Assembly: GCF_002954685.1 (NCBI RefSeq)
Contig: NZ_MSCN01000001.1
Coordinates: forward strand, 1,940,429 to 2,004,428
DNA from: Polaribacter porphyrae
Lineage (GTDB): Bacteria > Bacteroidota > Bacteroidia > Flavobacteriales > Flavobacteriaceae
Length of the DNA stretch: 64,000 bases
Direction of reading: 5' to 3'
The notes under the pieces are model-generated. The model saw only the letters and a program-made list of their open reading frames with translations, made no database searches and had not been told where the DNA came from. How positions within the stretch are numbered: position 1 is the first letter of the stretch; every line of letters starts with the position of its first letter. Shown one piece after another: positions 1-8,864 of this stretch. A program made the translations under genes and the position numbers.

Positions 1-480
1 CAAACCAAAAACACAATTATTGAAAGAGATATTTTACAAATTCATAGTTTAATATTACAAGGAATAGACAAGCCAAATGCTGGAATTTATAGAAAAGTGC
101 CAGTTATGATAAGTGGAGCAAAACACAAACCACCTCAACCTTTTTTAGTGCCAAAACTAATGGAAGATTTGATTTTATGGTACCATGAAAATAAAGAAAC
201 CCTACATCCTGTTGAGTTATCTGCTGAAATGCACGAAAGACTGGTTACAATTCATCCTTTTATTGACGGTAATGGCAGAACTTCAAGGCTGTTAATGAAT
301 TTAATCTTATTGCAAAATGGCTATCCTATTGCTATTTTAAAAGGCGATGGCAAAAGTAGATTAGCGTATTATAATGCTCTTGAAGTTGCACAAACAGAAA
401 ATAATAAAAAAGTATTTATTGATTTAATTGCTGATAATCTTAAAAACACTATTCAGCGAATTTTATCAATATTTGAATAA
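1..480 (+). CDS. Fic family protein, 5' end outside the window
   Basis: The reading frame is open from base 1, so the N-terminus lies outside the window; the GTG at 97 is only an internal codon. The visible 159 codons hold the Fic core motif HPFIDGNGRTSR, starting at visible codon 85, which fits H-x-F-x-D/E-G-N-G-R-x-x-R. Fic enzymes transfer AMP or a related group from a nucleotide to a protein hydroxyl. The histidine is the catalytic base and the Gly-Asn-Gly-Arg loop holds the phosphates. The stretch before the motif (QPFLVPKLMEDLILWY, then LHPVELSAEMHERLVTI) matches the usual helix arrangement of Fic domains. The inhibitory helix and any N-terminal domain cannot be judged. The family call is firm; the target is unknown. 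Confidence 0.9.
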   Translation, partial: QTKNTIIERDILQIHSLILQGIDKPNAGIYRKVPVMISGAKHKPPQPFLVPKLMEDLILWYHENKETLHPVELSAEMHERLVTIHPFIDGNGRTSRLLMNLILLQNGYPIAILKGDGKSRLAYYNALEVAQTENNKKVFIDLIADNLKNTIQRILSIFE

Positions 481-487
481 CTAAAAA

Positions 488-631
488 ATGCTAAAGGGTT
501 TTCTTTATTTAATTCTGATTTGGTTGGCTATTATGCTAATTGGCTTAATTGCAATCAGATTGTTTAAGTTTGTAAAGGGTTTTTTCAAATTTAAAATTGA
601 GATAAACTTTTATAAACCCTTTAAAGATTAA
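488..631 (+). CDS. small single-pass membrane peptide (47 aa), hypothetical
   Basis: A short ATG frame begins 7 nt after the Fic stop codon. It encodes one hydrophobic helix, roughly residues 5-24 (core LILIWLAIMLIGLIAI), followed by a basic, Phe-rich tail. Spacing and strand suggest co-transcription with the Fic gene. The sequence TAAAGGGTTT occurs in it twice (491 and 576) and its reverse complement AAACCCTTTA once near the end, so the 3' half could also fold into a 10-bp hairpin. I recognise no family. It may be a real small protein or chance coding over a structured 3' end. Confidence 0.35.
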   Translation: MLKGFLYLILIWLAIMLIGLIAIRLFKFVKGFFKFKIEINFYKPFKD

Positions 632-639
632 TAACTGTT

Positions 640-912
640 TTAATAAATCATTTCTCTTATAATTTCAAGGGCATCAAGCCCAATGTTATCAACAGATAAT
701 TGATTATTTAAATCTATAACTCTATCCCAATTTGGAAATGGTATTTTTTTAGCTTCATAAAATAAGTTTTTGATTTTACTAAATACTTCTTTGTTTGCAA
801 TTATCTTTTTATTCTTTAAAGCTAATTCTAACCCTACTAAAATATCATTTAAAAGATATTCATACCTTAAATCTGTATTCTCTACCGACAATTTTGGAAT
901 AATTTGTTCCAT
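640..912 (-). CDS. hypothetical 90-aa protein
   Basis: This is an acidic, mostly helical-looking small protein with no signal peptide, membrane segment or recognisable motif. It runs convergent to the Fic gene and its small follower, with an 8-nt gap between the stop codons. The ATG is preceded by an A-rich stretch without a Shine-Dalgarno site, which is normal for this phylum. Its composition (Leu, Ile, Lys, Glu, Asn) matches the neighbouring genes. The plus-strand frame over the same bases is a less likely product. No function is proposed. Confidence 0.5.
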   Translation of the reverse strand: MEQIIPKLSVENTDLRYEYLLNDILVGLELALKNKKIIANKEVFSKIKNLFYEAKKIPFPNWDRVIDLNNQLSVDNIGLDALEIIREMIY

Positions 913-1163
913 TTGTTTCTATTTTAAAAAATTAATAAGAACAAATCACATTAAAATAGCTTTATAAAAAAGGACATCAAAAAACTACAAGAATATTGAT
1001 TATGTAAATATGGAGTAATCAAAAGTACAATACTCTGATTTTAAGCGTTTTAAAATATCAAAAATTAAATAAAAATAGGACAAAAAAGATTAGTGAAAAC
1101 TGTCCTACTTGTTAAACTCTTTATTGGTAGGTACTCCCAAAGAGCTATAAATTATAAAAAACC
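913..1163. other. intergenic region with a short hairpin, no gene seen
   Basis: No frame of convincing composition is visible. The only structure is an inverted repeat TAGGACA/TGTCCTA (1076-1107) with an 18-nt loop and no following T run. It may be the edge of an eroded element, since coding debris follows immediately. Confidence 0.4.
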
Positions 1164-1214
1164 ACTACCTTTAGTATAATAATTCTGTAACGCTATTTCA
1201 AGACGTCACAATTA
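1164..1214. repeat. 51-nt sequence shared with 26271-26323
   Basis: The stretch begins ACTACCTTTA and ends CAAGACGTCACAATTA. A close copy lies beside the IS982-type element. In both copies the end translates as Y-x-N-x-V-x-LFQDVTI, preceded at the same place by an in-frame stop. It is either the tail of two related decayed genes or part of an uncharacterised dispersed repeat. Confidence 0.5.
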
Positions 1215-1384
1215 GTAAATCTATTGACAAGGTAACATATAAATCTAGAAGAGGGATAGACAAATACTTAAAATATCTTTTAGAAAATCCAAATAACAAT
1301 TACTTAAGAAGATTAGCATTATATAAAATGCACAACAGGTTAAGCTTATTAATCAATTTATTATCTACAAAGCAAAATATTTAG
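1175..1384 (+). pseudogene. 5'-truncated coding remnant, family unknown
   Basis: A frame stays open for 69 codons and ends in TAG at 1382, but has no plausible start: an in-frame stop sits at 1172 and the only ATG is near the 3' end. The translation looks like real protein, with the helical segments YKSRRGIDKYLKYLLENP and YLRRLALYKMHNRLSLL, and has good coding composition. This is the expected look of the C-terminus of a gene whose front has been lost. Its first residues (LFQDVTI) recur in a second remnant near 26.3 kb. I do not recognise the family; a phosphodiesterase or sulfatase tail would be only a guess. Confidence 0.4.
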
Positions 1385-1484
1385 TTTGAAATTAAAAATT
1401 TTTTATAGTTAACAGTAGTTAACATTTATTAACACAAACAGTAAAAGTAAAAACATAATTTTACACTAAATAAAGACCATAATT

Positions 1485-2339
1485 ATGAAAAAAAACATCT
1501 TTTTACTTTTAGTTATTTACAACTCGTTAATTTTTTCTCAAGAAACTTTTAAAATAACCTATGAAGTTAAAAATAAAGGGCAGAAAATAACTTCTACATC
1601 AGTAAATGGTATTCTACCTCCTGAAGTATCGAAAGCTAAATTAATGTCAAAAATCAATAATAAAAAAATTGAGTGGTTTGGTAATAAAAGATATGCTTTA
1701 TATCAGAAGAAAAAAAGAGAAAAAGCTGCAGGAATGATGTTTTCGTCAAAAAGTATTATGCTTAAAAGTGGTTCTTTTAATAAGAAAAATAGATCTTTCC
1801 CTTACGATGAATTTGAAACTAGTTTGTGGGACTATAAAGAATACAAACGAATTGGAGTTGCCAAAATTTTTAAGAAAGACTTTAGGGTAAATTTAAATAT
1901 ACCTAAAGCACCAAGGGTAGTTAAAATTACAGATAATAAAAAAAAGATACTAGGATATACTGCTAAAGAGGCAGTAATAGAACATAAAAATGGCACTAAA
2001 GAATCTTATTGGTTTACTGATGAAATTAAAGCAATTTCTCCTTATCATTTAAAAGGAATAAAAGGTGTCATTTTGCAGATGGATTTACGAAGCAAATCTA
2101 TTAAAGCTGTAAAAATAGAAAAAGTAGCTACAGGTAATAATGTTTTCAAAGATTTTTTAAACCAATATAAATCAACTAAAGTTATTAGTAAGAATCAATA
2201 TCGTGATTTAAAAAAAGAAGAACAAGATGAAAAGATGGCTTCGCTAAAAAATGTGTTGAAGGGCTCGAATATAAACTTAGATTCTATACTAAAAGAAGCT
2301 AGAAAAAAAGCACAGAAGAAAATGAAAAAGAATAACTAG
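1485..2339 (+). CDS. GLPGLI family protein (divergent), secreted
   Basis: The protein starts with a Sec signal peptide ending near IFSQ. The diagnostic region reads HLKGIKGVILQMD, a divergent form of the GLPGLI-LE box, preceded by the usual GYTAKEAVIEH and SYWFTDEI strands. This family is restricted to Bacteroidota, is exported to the periplasm and has no known biochemical role; members often sit beside TonB receptors or transporters. The C-terminal 70 residues are very rich in Lys. It lies upstream of an ABC exporter gene pair on the same strand. Three TTAAC repeats at 10-bp spacing (1409, 1419, 1429) lie in the promoter region. Confidence 0.75.
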   Translation: MKKNIFLLLVIYNSLIFSQETFKITYEVKNKGQKITSTSVNGILPPEVSKAKLMSKINNKKIEWFGNKRYALYQKKKREKAAGMMFSSKSIMLKSGSFNKKNRSFPYDEFETSLWDYKEYKRIGVAKIFKKDFRVNLNIPKAPRVVKITDNKKKILGYTAKEAVIEHKNGTKESYWFTDEIKAISPYHLKGIKGVILQMDLRSKSIKAVKIEKVATGNNVFKDFLNQYKSTKVISKNQYRDLKKEEQDEKMASLKNVLKGSNINLDSILKEARKKAQKKMKKNN

Positions 2340-2371
2340 AAACTGTTATAATATTCAAAATTAAAAATTAC

Positions 2372-2394
2372 ACCAAAAATTACTTGTTTTTGGT
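2372..2394 (+). terminator. possible weak terminator after the GLPGLI gene
   Basis: ACCAAAAA and TTTTTGGT form an 8-bp stem around a 7-nt loop, 33 nt after the stop codon. The stem is A/T rich and the trailing sequence has only scattered Ts, so this is a weak call. Confidence 0.3.
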
Positions 2395-2517
2395 TGTAAA
2401 TGGTTTTAAATTTTCTTGTAACGAAACATCATTTTTTTAAAATATAATATCATTTTAAAAATTTAAATAACTTCTTTAATCGTTATTATAAAAATAATAC
2501 AATAAACAATAACTCCA

Positions 2518-3399
2518 ATGAAACTAGTAATTAAAAATTTTTCAAAAACATACCCAAATGGAGTTCAAGCTCTAAGAAATGTTAACCTTACTATTAATAA
2601 GGGAATGTTTGGTTTATTGGGACCAAATGGAGCAGGTAAATCTACTTTAATGAGGACTCTTGCTACTTTACAAGACGTTGATGAAGGGGAAGCAACTTTA
2701 GGAGATATAGATATTTTAAAAAACAAATCTGAAATCCGAAAGATTTTAGGTTATCTACCACAAGATTTTGGAGTTTACCCAAGAGTCACAGCTAAAGAAA
2801 TGTTACTACATTATGCTGCTTTAAAAGGAATCTCTGGAAGTAAAAACAGAAAAAAATTAGTTGATGATTTATTACATCAGGTTAATTTATTCGAGTTTAG
2901 AAATAAAAGATTAAGTAGCTTTTCTGGAGGCATGAAACGAAGATTTGGGATTGCCCAAGCCTTTATTGGAGATCCTAAAATGATTATTGTAGATGAACCT
3001 ACAGCTGGTTTAGATCCTGCTGAACGTGTTCGTTTTAATAATTTATTGTCTGAAATTAGTGAAAATATAATAGTCATTTTAAGTACTCATATTGTAGATG
3101 ATATTAATGAGTTATGTAAACAAATGGCTATTTTAAATAAAGGAAAGCTTTTAACTAGTGGAAACCCTAGTGAACTTAAAAATTCTTTAGATGGAAAAAT
3201 ATGGAAAAAAGCCATTACCAAAAAAGAGCTTCCTGAATATCAAAAAGAGCACCAAGTAATTTTTACTAAACTTGAGGAAAGCACACCAGTAATTCATGTT
3301 TATAATAAGCAAAAACCAAACGAAACATTTCAATATAAAAAACCTGATTTACAGGATGTTTACTTTTATAGCGTAAACTCTCCTTATGCTTCTTTATAA
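2518..3399 (+). CDS. ABC transporter ATP-binding protein (ABC-2 type)
   Basis: A nucleotide-binding subunit with all ABC landmarks: Walker A GPNGAGKST, Q-loop in YLPQDFG, signature FSGGMKRR, Walker B MIIVDEP and H-loop STHIV. The last ~80 residues form an extra C-terminal domain, as in CcmA/NatA-type ABC-2 exporters. The permease partner is surely the next gene, 90 nt downstream, whose N-terminal half is an ABC-2-like membrane domain. The substrate is unknown; the fused peptidase in the partner suggests a peptide or protein. Confidence 0.9.
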   Translation: MKLVIKNFSKTYPNGVQALRNVNLTINKGMFGLLGPNGAGKSTLMRTLATLQDVDEGEATLGDIDILKNKSEIRKILGYLPQDFGVYPRVTAKEMLLHYAALKGISGSKNRKKLVDDLLHQVNLFEFRNKRLSSFSGGMKRRFGIAQAFIGDPKMIIVDEPTAGLDPAERVRFNNLLSEISENIIVILSTHIVDDINELCKQMAILNKGKLLTSGNPSELKNSLDGKIWKKAITKKELPEYQKEHQVIFTKLEESTPVIHVYNKQKPNETFQYKKPDLQDVYFYSVNSPYASL

Positions 3400-3489
3400 A
3401 ATTATCGTTTCAGTTTTGTAGAAAAATCGAACCAATTTTTGGTATAAATAATAAATTAAAAACTACTAAAATCAAAATCTTATGTTTTT

Positions 3490-6400
3490 ATGATTGCACA
3501 GATATTTTCATTTGAATTCAAAAGTTGGATAAGGAATAAAACTACTTACATTTATTTTCTGCTAATGTTTTTGATAGGTTTTTTAATTACAAACTATTTT
3601 GGACACGCATTAGATACAGGTACTTACTTTTTTTCCAACAGAAAAATTGATAGTGCAATTTCTGTAAGTTACTATATGAGTAGATCTAGTTTGGCGGCTA
3701 CTTTAATTGTTTCTTTAATCATAGGAATGTCTGTATACAAAGATTTTTTATACAATACATTTTCTATTACTTTCAGCAGTGTTTCTTCTAAATTTAATTA
3801 TTTAATAGGACGTTTTTTTGGAGCTTTTAGCATTTGCTTGCTTATTTGTGTAGCTCCATATATTGGATTTTATTTAGGTATTGTTGTGCCTTGGACTTCT
3901 AAAATAAATTTTGGAGCATCTCAATTTGAATTTTACCTCTACTCTTTTGTTTTTAAAACTGTTCCGCTTTTATTTTTTTCAAGTGCACTTTTCTTCTGTT
4001 TAAGTACGGTTTTAAAAAACACAATTTTCAATTGGCTAGTTATAATTCTAATTTATGCCCTTTCACAATTTACATACAATATTTATGCAAATCCAGATTT
4101 AGAATCTTTTCAATATCTAATGGCTTTACTAGATCCTTTAGCAATTGTTACTGACAAATATGCAATAAAAAAGGTTTCTATGGGCGAAATTAATAGTGAA
4201 CCTTTACCTATAACACAAGTACTTCTAATTAACAGATTAATATACATAGGTTTAGGAATATTAATACTGGTATTTACATATTTTAAACTCAATTTATTTA
4301 CAAGACAATCTAAATTTAAAATTTTAAACTTCTTTAGAAAAAAGAAAATACAAGAAAATATTGATGTTGCAGATGCTTTTACTCAAATAAAGCTACCAAA
4401 AATTTCTCCTGATTTTAGTTTTAAATCAAAATGGAATTTATGGCTCCGACTGAATTTTAGTCATATATTTAGAGTACTTAAAAATCCTTTTTTTATTATT
4501 CTCTTAATTGCTGCTTATTTTTATGCAAAGTCAAATATTAGAGCTTTTGGTAGTGCTTGGGGTACTAGTTCTTATCCTTTTACCTATTTAGTTGCCGTCA
4601 AATATTTGCAAACTGTAAATCTATTTATTGTATTGACAATTATTTGGTTTGCTGGAGAATTGTTATGGAGAGATAGAAGATATAGCGTAAATAAAATTAA
4701 TGATACTTATCCAGTTTCTAATCTTTTTTTACTTAGTACATATGTGCCAATTTTATCGTTAATTCCTTTTTTTTATTATCTATTAGTAGTTTTATTAAGT
4801 ATCCGAGCTCAAATAAATCTTAACTTTCATGAGTATAGCTTTCACACTTATGCAGAAATTTTTCTTTTAGCTTATCCTACTCACATAACGTTACTATTTT
4901 TTACACTTTTTATTTTTTCGTTAGTTCAAAATAAGTATTTAGCAATTATTGTTTTAATTCTTTATTATTATCTTGATGGTTATCTTCTAAACAGTTTACT
5001 TCCTCACAAATTACTTCATTTTAGAGGTGGTTCATCTTATATTTACTCAGATTTAACTGGCTATGGAGGTTCTTTATATCCTAATTTATTATTTAAATTC
5101 TATTGGTTGGCATTTTCTGGTATCATAATATATTTTGCGTCAAAGTTATGGCCAAGAGGTTTAAGTTTTCATTGGAAAGATATTTTAAAAAAAATCAAAA
5201 ATAAAGGAACTAAAAGTGAACAATTTTTACTTCGAATTTCATCAATTCTATTTTTGTGTATAGGAAGTTTTATATTTTATAATATTTATCTTCAAGGAAA
5301 TGGACGAATTTCTACACAAGAAATTAGTGTTGAATATGAAAAAAAATACAACTATTTACAAAACTTAACACTTCCAAAAGTAACTGATGTATATGTAGAA
5401 ATTGACTTATATCCTGAAACAAAAAGTTATGAAGTTAAAGGATATTATTGGTTGAAAAATAAGTCTGATAAAGAAATAAAAAAACTCGCATTAAATTATA
5501 GCAAAAAGCATAAAGAAACTTCCTTTTCATTTAGCAATAATGCCATAAATGAGTTTTATGATGCTGATTTAAATTTAGGATTATATCATTTTGAAACTTC
5601 TTTAAAACCTGGAGATTCCATAAAACTAGATTATCGTATTAAAAGTCAACCTAAAGGATTTTCAAACAAAGGCGTTAAAATGAGTATTTCAAAAAATAAT
5701 ACATTTTTAAGAAATAGTATTTTACCTTCATTTGGTTACAATCCAGCATTTGAAATACAACAGAATGAAATTAGAAAATTGTATGGATTAAAACCAAAAC
5801 AAACTGATCCACCATCATACAATGATTCTATTGGTATTAATAATAGTATGCTAAGTCGTTTTTCAGATTTCGTAAACTTTGAAGCTATTATAAGTACAAA
5901 TGAAAACGAAATTGCAATTACGCCTGGTTATCTTCAAAAAGAGTGGAAAAAAAATGATAGAGCATATTATCATTATATAATGAATAAACCCATTCAAAAT
6001 TTTTACTGTTTTACTTCTGGAAAATACAAAGTAAAAAAAGAAAACTATAAAGGGGTATCATTAGAAATTTACTATCATAAAGCGCATAGTTTTAATATTG
6101 ATATTATGCTAGAAGCTATGAAAAAATCATTTGATTATTACTCAAAAAACTTCACTCCATATCAATATAATCAGCTTAGAATTATAGAATTCCCAAGATA
6201 TCTTGGAAGTTTTGCACAATCGTTTCCAAATACAGTTCCTTTTTCTGAGTCTGTTGGTTTTACGAGTGATTTAAGGAAATTAAACTACAATTTAGAAAGG
6301 GATATTAATGATGATTTATCGTTATTCGATTTTACTGTTGCCAAAAGAAATATACCACTTTTTGTCACTGCACATGAAATTGCACATCAGTGGTGGGCTC

Positions 6401-7155
6401 ATCAAATAATGAGTGGTGATGTAGAAGGATCTAACTTTTTAATAGAAGCTTTAGCTCAATATTCTGCACTTAGAGTTATTGAGGAAGAATATGGTCATGA
6501 TCAAATTAAAAATTACGTAAAATTTGAACTCAATAGATATTTATTGTTAAGACAATTTGAAACTATTAAAGAAGAACCGCTAATTCGTATTAGAAAAGGA
6601 CAACAATATATACATTATAACAAAGGAGCTGTTGTTATGAATGCGCTTCGAAATTATCTTGGAAAAAATACTGTAGATAATGTTTTAAAAACTTTTTTAG
6701 AAAACAATTCGTATAGAGACAATCCTTATACACATGCAGGAGAATTATATAAAAAATTCAGAGCTGCTGCACCTGATAGTTTAAAATATATCGTAGATGA
6801 TTGGTTAGATGATATTATTCTTTATGATAATCAAATAAAAAAAGCAACTTACATGAGAACTGAAGATTTTGATTATGAAGTACGTTTTTCTCTAGATCTT
6901 AATAAGTTTCGTGACAATGGTTATGGAGAAGAAACAGAAGTACCACTTAAAGATTATATTACAATTCTAATTCATAATTCAGAAGGTTTAGAACTCTATA
7001 AAGAAAAAATTAAATTTACAGATATTAATAAAAGCCAAGAATTTAAATTACTCATCAATAGAAAACCAGATTTTATAACAATTGATCCTGATTTTAATTT
7101 GGTTGATAAAGACTTAAAAGATAATACTGTGAAGTTTAAGAAATTTAAACCATAA
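3490..7155 (+). CDS. ABC permease fused to an M1-family aminopeptidase
   Basis: This 1221-residue protein has two parts. Roughly residues 1-600 hold a dozen or so hydrophobic segments of an ABC-2-like permease. The rest is a gluzincin peptidase with the zinc motif HEIAHQWW (H962, E963, H966) and the downstream zinc ligand E986 in NFLIEALAQYSA. The spacing from the second His to the Glu is 19 residues, one more than in classical M1 enzymes, as I recall it for this permease-peptidase family. Family knowledge places the peptidase after the last membrane segment, probably in the periplasm. It pairs with the ATPase directly upstream. Whether it cleaves the transported substrate or acts on incoming peptides is unknown. 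Confidence 0.9.
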   Translation: MIAQIFSFEFKSWIRNKTTYIYFLLMFLIGFLITNYFGHALDTGTYFFSNRKIDSAISVSYYMSRSSLAATLIVSLIIGMSVYKDFLYNTFSITFSSVSSKFNYLIGRFFGAFSICLLICVAPYIGFYLGIVVPWTSKINFGASQFEFYLYSFVFKTVPLLFFSSALFFCLSTVLKNTIFNWLVIILIYALSQFTYNIYANPDLESFQYLMALLDPLAIVTDKYAIKKVSMGEINSEPLPITQVLLINRLIYIGLGILILVFTYFKLNLFTRQSKFKILNFFRKKKIQENIDVADAFTQIKLPKISPDFSFKSKWNLWLRLNFSHIFRVLKNPFFIILLIAAYFYAKSNIRAFGSAWGTSSYPFTYLVAVKYLQTVNLFIVLTIIWFAGELLWRDRRYSVNKINDTYPVSNLFLLSTYVPILSLIPFFYYLLVVLLSIRAQINLNFHEYSFHTYAEIFLLAYPTHITLLFFTLFIFSLVQNKYLAIIVLILYYYLDGYLLNSLLPHKLLHFRGGSSYIYSDLTGYGGSLYPNLLFKFYWLAFSGIIIYFASKLWPRGLSFHWKDILKKIKNKGTKSEQFLLRISSILFLCIGSFIFYNIYLQGNGRISTQEISVEYEKKYNYLQNLTLPKVTDVYVEIDLYPETKSYEVKGYYWLKNKSDKEIKKLALNYSKKHKETSFSFSNNAINEFYDADLNLGLYHFETSLKPGDSIKLDYRIKSQPKGFSNKGVKMSISKNNTFLRNSILPSFGYNPAFEIQQNEIRKLYGLKPKQTDPPSYNDSIGINNSMLSRFSDFVNFEAIISTNENEIAITPGYLQKEWKKNDRAYYHYIMNKPIQNFYCFTSGKYKVKKENYKGVSLEIYYHKAHSFNIDIMLEAMKKSFDYYSKNFTPYQYNQLRIIEFPRYLGSFAQSFPNTVPFSESVGFTSDLRKLNYNLERDINDDLSLFDFTVAKRNIPLFVTAHEIAHQWWAHQIMSGDVEGSNFLIEALAQYSALRVIEEEYGHDQIKNYVKFELNRYLLLRQFETIKEEPLIRIRKGQQYIHYNKGAVVMNALRNYLGKNTVDNVLKTFLENNSYRDNPYTHAGELYKKFRAAAPDSLKYIVDDWLDDIILYDNQIKKATYMRTEDFDYEVRFSLDLNKFRDNGYGEETEVPLKDYITILIHNSEGLELYKEKIKFTDINKSQEFKLLINRKPDFITIDPDFNLVDKDLKDNTVKFKKFKP

Positions 7156-7227
7156 ATAACACCAGCTTTACATTAAAAAGTAAATTTCAAAATTTGATAA
7201 TATTTTAAGTTTAAAACATTTTATTTT

Positions 7228-7415
7228 AATACCCATTGTGCATTATGATTAATTTTTAATCGATGATGTCGATTCGAGTGACTTTGAGAGAGATGAAAAA
7301 TCATATTGAGAACTATATAATCGCAAAATTCTTGTTCTCGATATAATTTTTATTCATTTCAATCATAAAATTCACTCAAACTGACAGAGTTTTATCAAAA
7401 TGCACAACGAGTATT
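7228..7415. repeat. 188-bp imperfect palindromic repeat (MITE-like)
   Basis: The outer arms AATACCCATTGTGCATTATG and the reverse complement of the right end differ at only a few positions. Inside, a second pair (GAGTGA...GAGAAC on the left; its complement GTTCTCGAT...TTCACTC on the right) continues the symmetry almost to the centre. There is no coding frame. Elements of this general form, with the phrases GTTCTCGAT and CACTCAAACTGACA, are widespread between flavobacterial genes. The whole would transcribe into one long hairpin. Confidence 0.7.
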
Positions 7416-7608
7416 TAATTAAAGTTCATAAGTTTATTTTTTTAAGCTATATGCTTTAAAGTAGTTTTAGGAAATATACCTAATAAAAGTTATCCCTTTA
7501 AAATTCTAAATTAGTGTTCATAAACTTTAGCATAATTTACACAACTTTAACAGTTGTAGAGATAATTTTTATTCAAATTTACGTTTTTATGAAATTATAA
7601 ATATTTAG

Positions 7609-8733
7609 ATGAAATTAATAACAGAGTTTTTTCTAGTTGGTGGTATTTTAATGTCTATTTTAATCTTATTTCTTCTTTTTAGACAGAAAGAGAGAGCTTT
7701 ACCACAAAATATATTGCTTTGTTTTTTTGGATTTATATTTTTCTATATCCTTAATACTTACGCAGATTTTAATGATTTAGATATTTTAAATTTTTTGACT
7801 TTTATTTTTGACGATGTTACTGAAATCATCATTGGTCCAATCATATTCATGTATGTCAATGCTATATTTATAAAAAATTACAAATTCAAAAATTATTATC
7901 CTCACCTAATTTTTCCTTTAACATATGTCTCGTTGATATCAATTCCCATAATGGTTTCTATCTTAAAAGAAGAGTTTGTATTTGATTATCTCAAATTTTT
8001 AAATGTCCATAAAGATTTCATTTTTATTCTTTTTACACTCTATATGCTAGTATATTTTATAATGGCTTACATAAAGTTCGAGAAGTTTAAAACTGCTTAT
8101 AAATCTAATTTTTCTAATATTACAGATAATGATTTTAACTGGGTTCGACACTTATTAATAGGTCTTATTATTGTTGGGTGTTTAGATTTAATATTAACCA
8201 TATTAGACTTCTTTAATATAGATGTAGATGCAGTTTTGTTTTTATTTATACCTGCTATGTTGTTAATTTTCTATTTGGGTTACTATGGAATTTCGCAACA
8301 AAAAGTACTACTACCTAATTTTTTGATTGATAATTTAGAGACAACTATTAGTGAAACACCAGTTAAAAAAGTTGTACTAAATTTTGATAAAGAAGAAGCT
8401 GCAACCATAGAAAAGAATTTAGACCTATTGTTTGAGAAAGAGAAACCTTATCTAGATGAAAATTTGAGTTTACAAAAGCTAGCAGAAAAACTCTCATTAA
8501 CAGATAAAAAATTATCTAATTTTTTAAATCAATATTTAAAAATCTCTTTTTATGATTTGATTAATAAACATAGAGTCAATGCAGTTAAAAAGATGATGAA
8601 TTCAAATGAATACAATAACGTTACACTTTTAGGAATTGCTTATGATGCTGGTTTTAAATCTAAAACTAGTTTCAATCGAATTTTTAAAAAGGAAACAGGT
8701 ATGTCTCCCTCACAATTTAAGAGTTCACTTTAA
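7609..8733 (+). CDS. membrane-anchored AraC-family transcriptional regulator
   Basis: The N-terminal ~235 residues contain about seven hydrophobic helices. The last ~100 residues are an AraC-type double helix-turn-helix: first HTH around LSLQKLAEKLSLTDKKLSNF, second around GIAYDAGFKSKTSFNRIFKK, ending in the family signature GMSPSQFK. Such 7-helix/AraC hybrids are common in Flavobacteriia and are thought to sense something at the membrane. It is preceded by a long gap with the palindromic repeat and followed, same strand, by the protease and hydrolase run, which makes those genes candidate targets. The ligand is unknown. Confidence 0.88.
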   Translation: MKLITEFFLVGGILMSILILFLLFRQKERALPQNILLCFFGFIFFYILNTYADFNDLDILNFLTFIFDDVTEIIIGPIIFMYVNAIFIKNYKFKNYYPHLIFPLTYVSLISIPIMVSILKEEFVFDYLKFLNVHKDFIFILFTLYMLVYFIMAYIKFEKFKTAYKSNFSNITDNDFNWVRHLLIGLIIVGCLDLILTILDFFNIDVDAVLFLFIPAMLLIFYLGYYGISQQKVLLPNFLIDNLETTISETPVKKVVLNFDKEEAATIEKNLDLLFEKEKPYLDENLSLQKLAEKLSLTDKKLSNFLNQYLKISFYDLINKHRVNAVKKMMNSNEYNNVTLLGIAYDAGFKSKTSFNRIFKKETGMSPSQFKSSL

Positions 8734-8747
8734 TTTGATATAAATTA

Positions 8748-8769
8748 GTGCCAAAAGAAGCGATGGCAC
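8748..8769 (-). repeat. 22-nt imperfect hairpin, copy 1 (reverse orientation)
   Basis: Read on the minus strand it is GTGCCATCGCTTC followed by TTTTGGCAC: a 6-bp stem GTGCCA/TGGCAC with GCTTC in the loop. It lies 14 nt after the AraC stop codon. Two forward copies occur at 15762 and 22251. There is no T run, so it is not a plain intrinsic terminator. Confidence 0.55.
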
Positions 8770-8864
8770 CTTTATAAATTCTTATAAATTTATTTTCGCA
8801 AATATTATAAACTTGGTATAACCTAGTTATATAAAATTATTTATGCAAAATAAATTTGTTTGAA

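Noticed and set aside
770..967. A 65-codon plus-strand frame overlapping the hypothetical minus-strand gene.
   Set aside because: Phe/Ile-rich reading of the opposite strand with no start context; the minus-strand frame has better composition.
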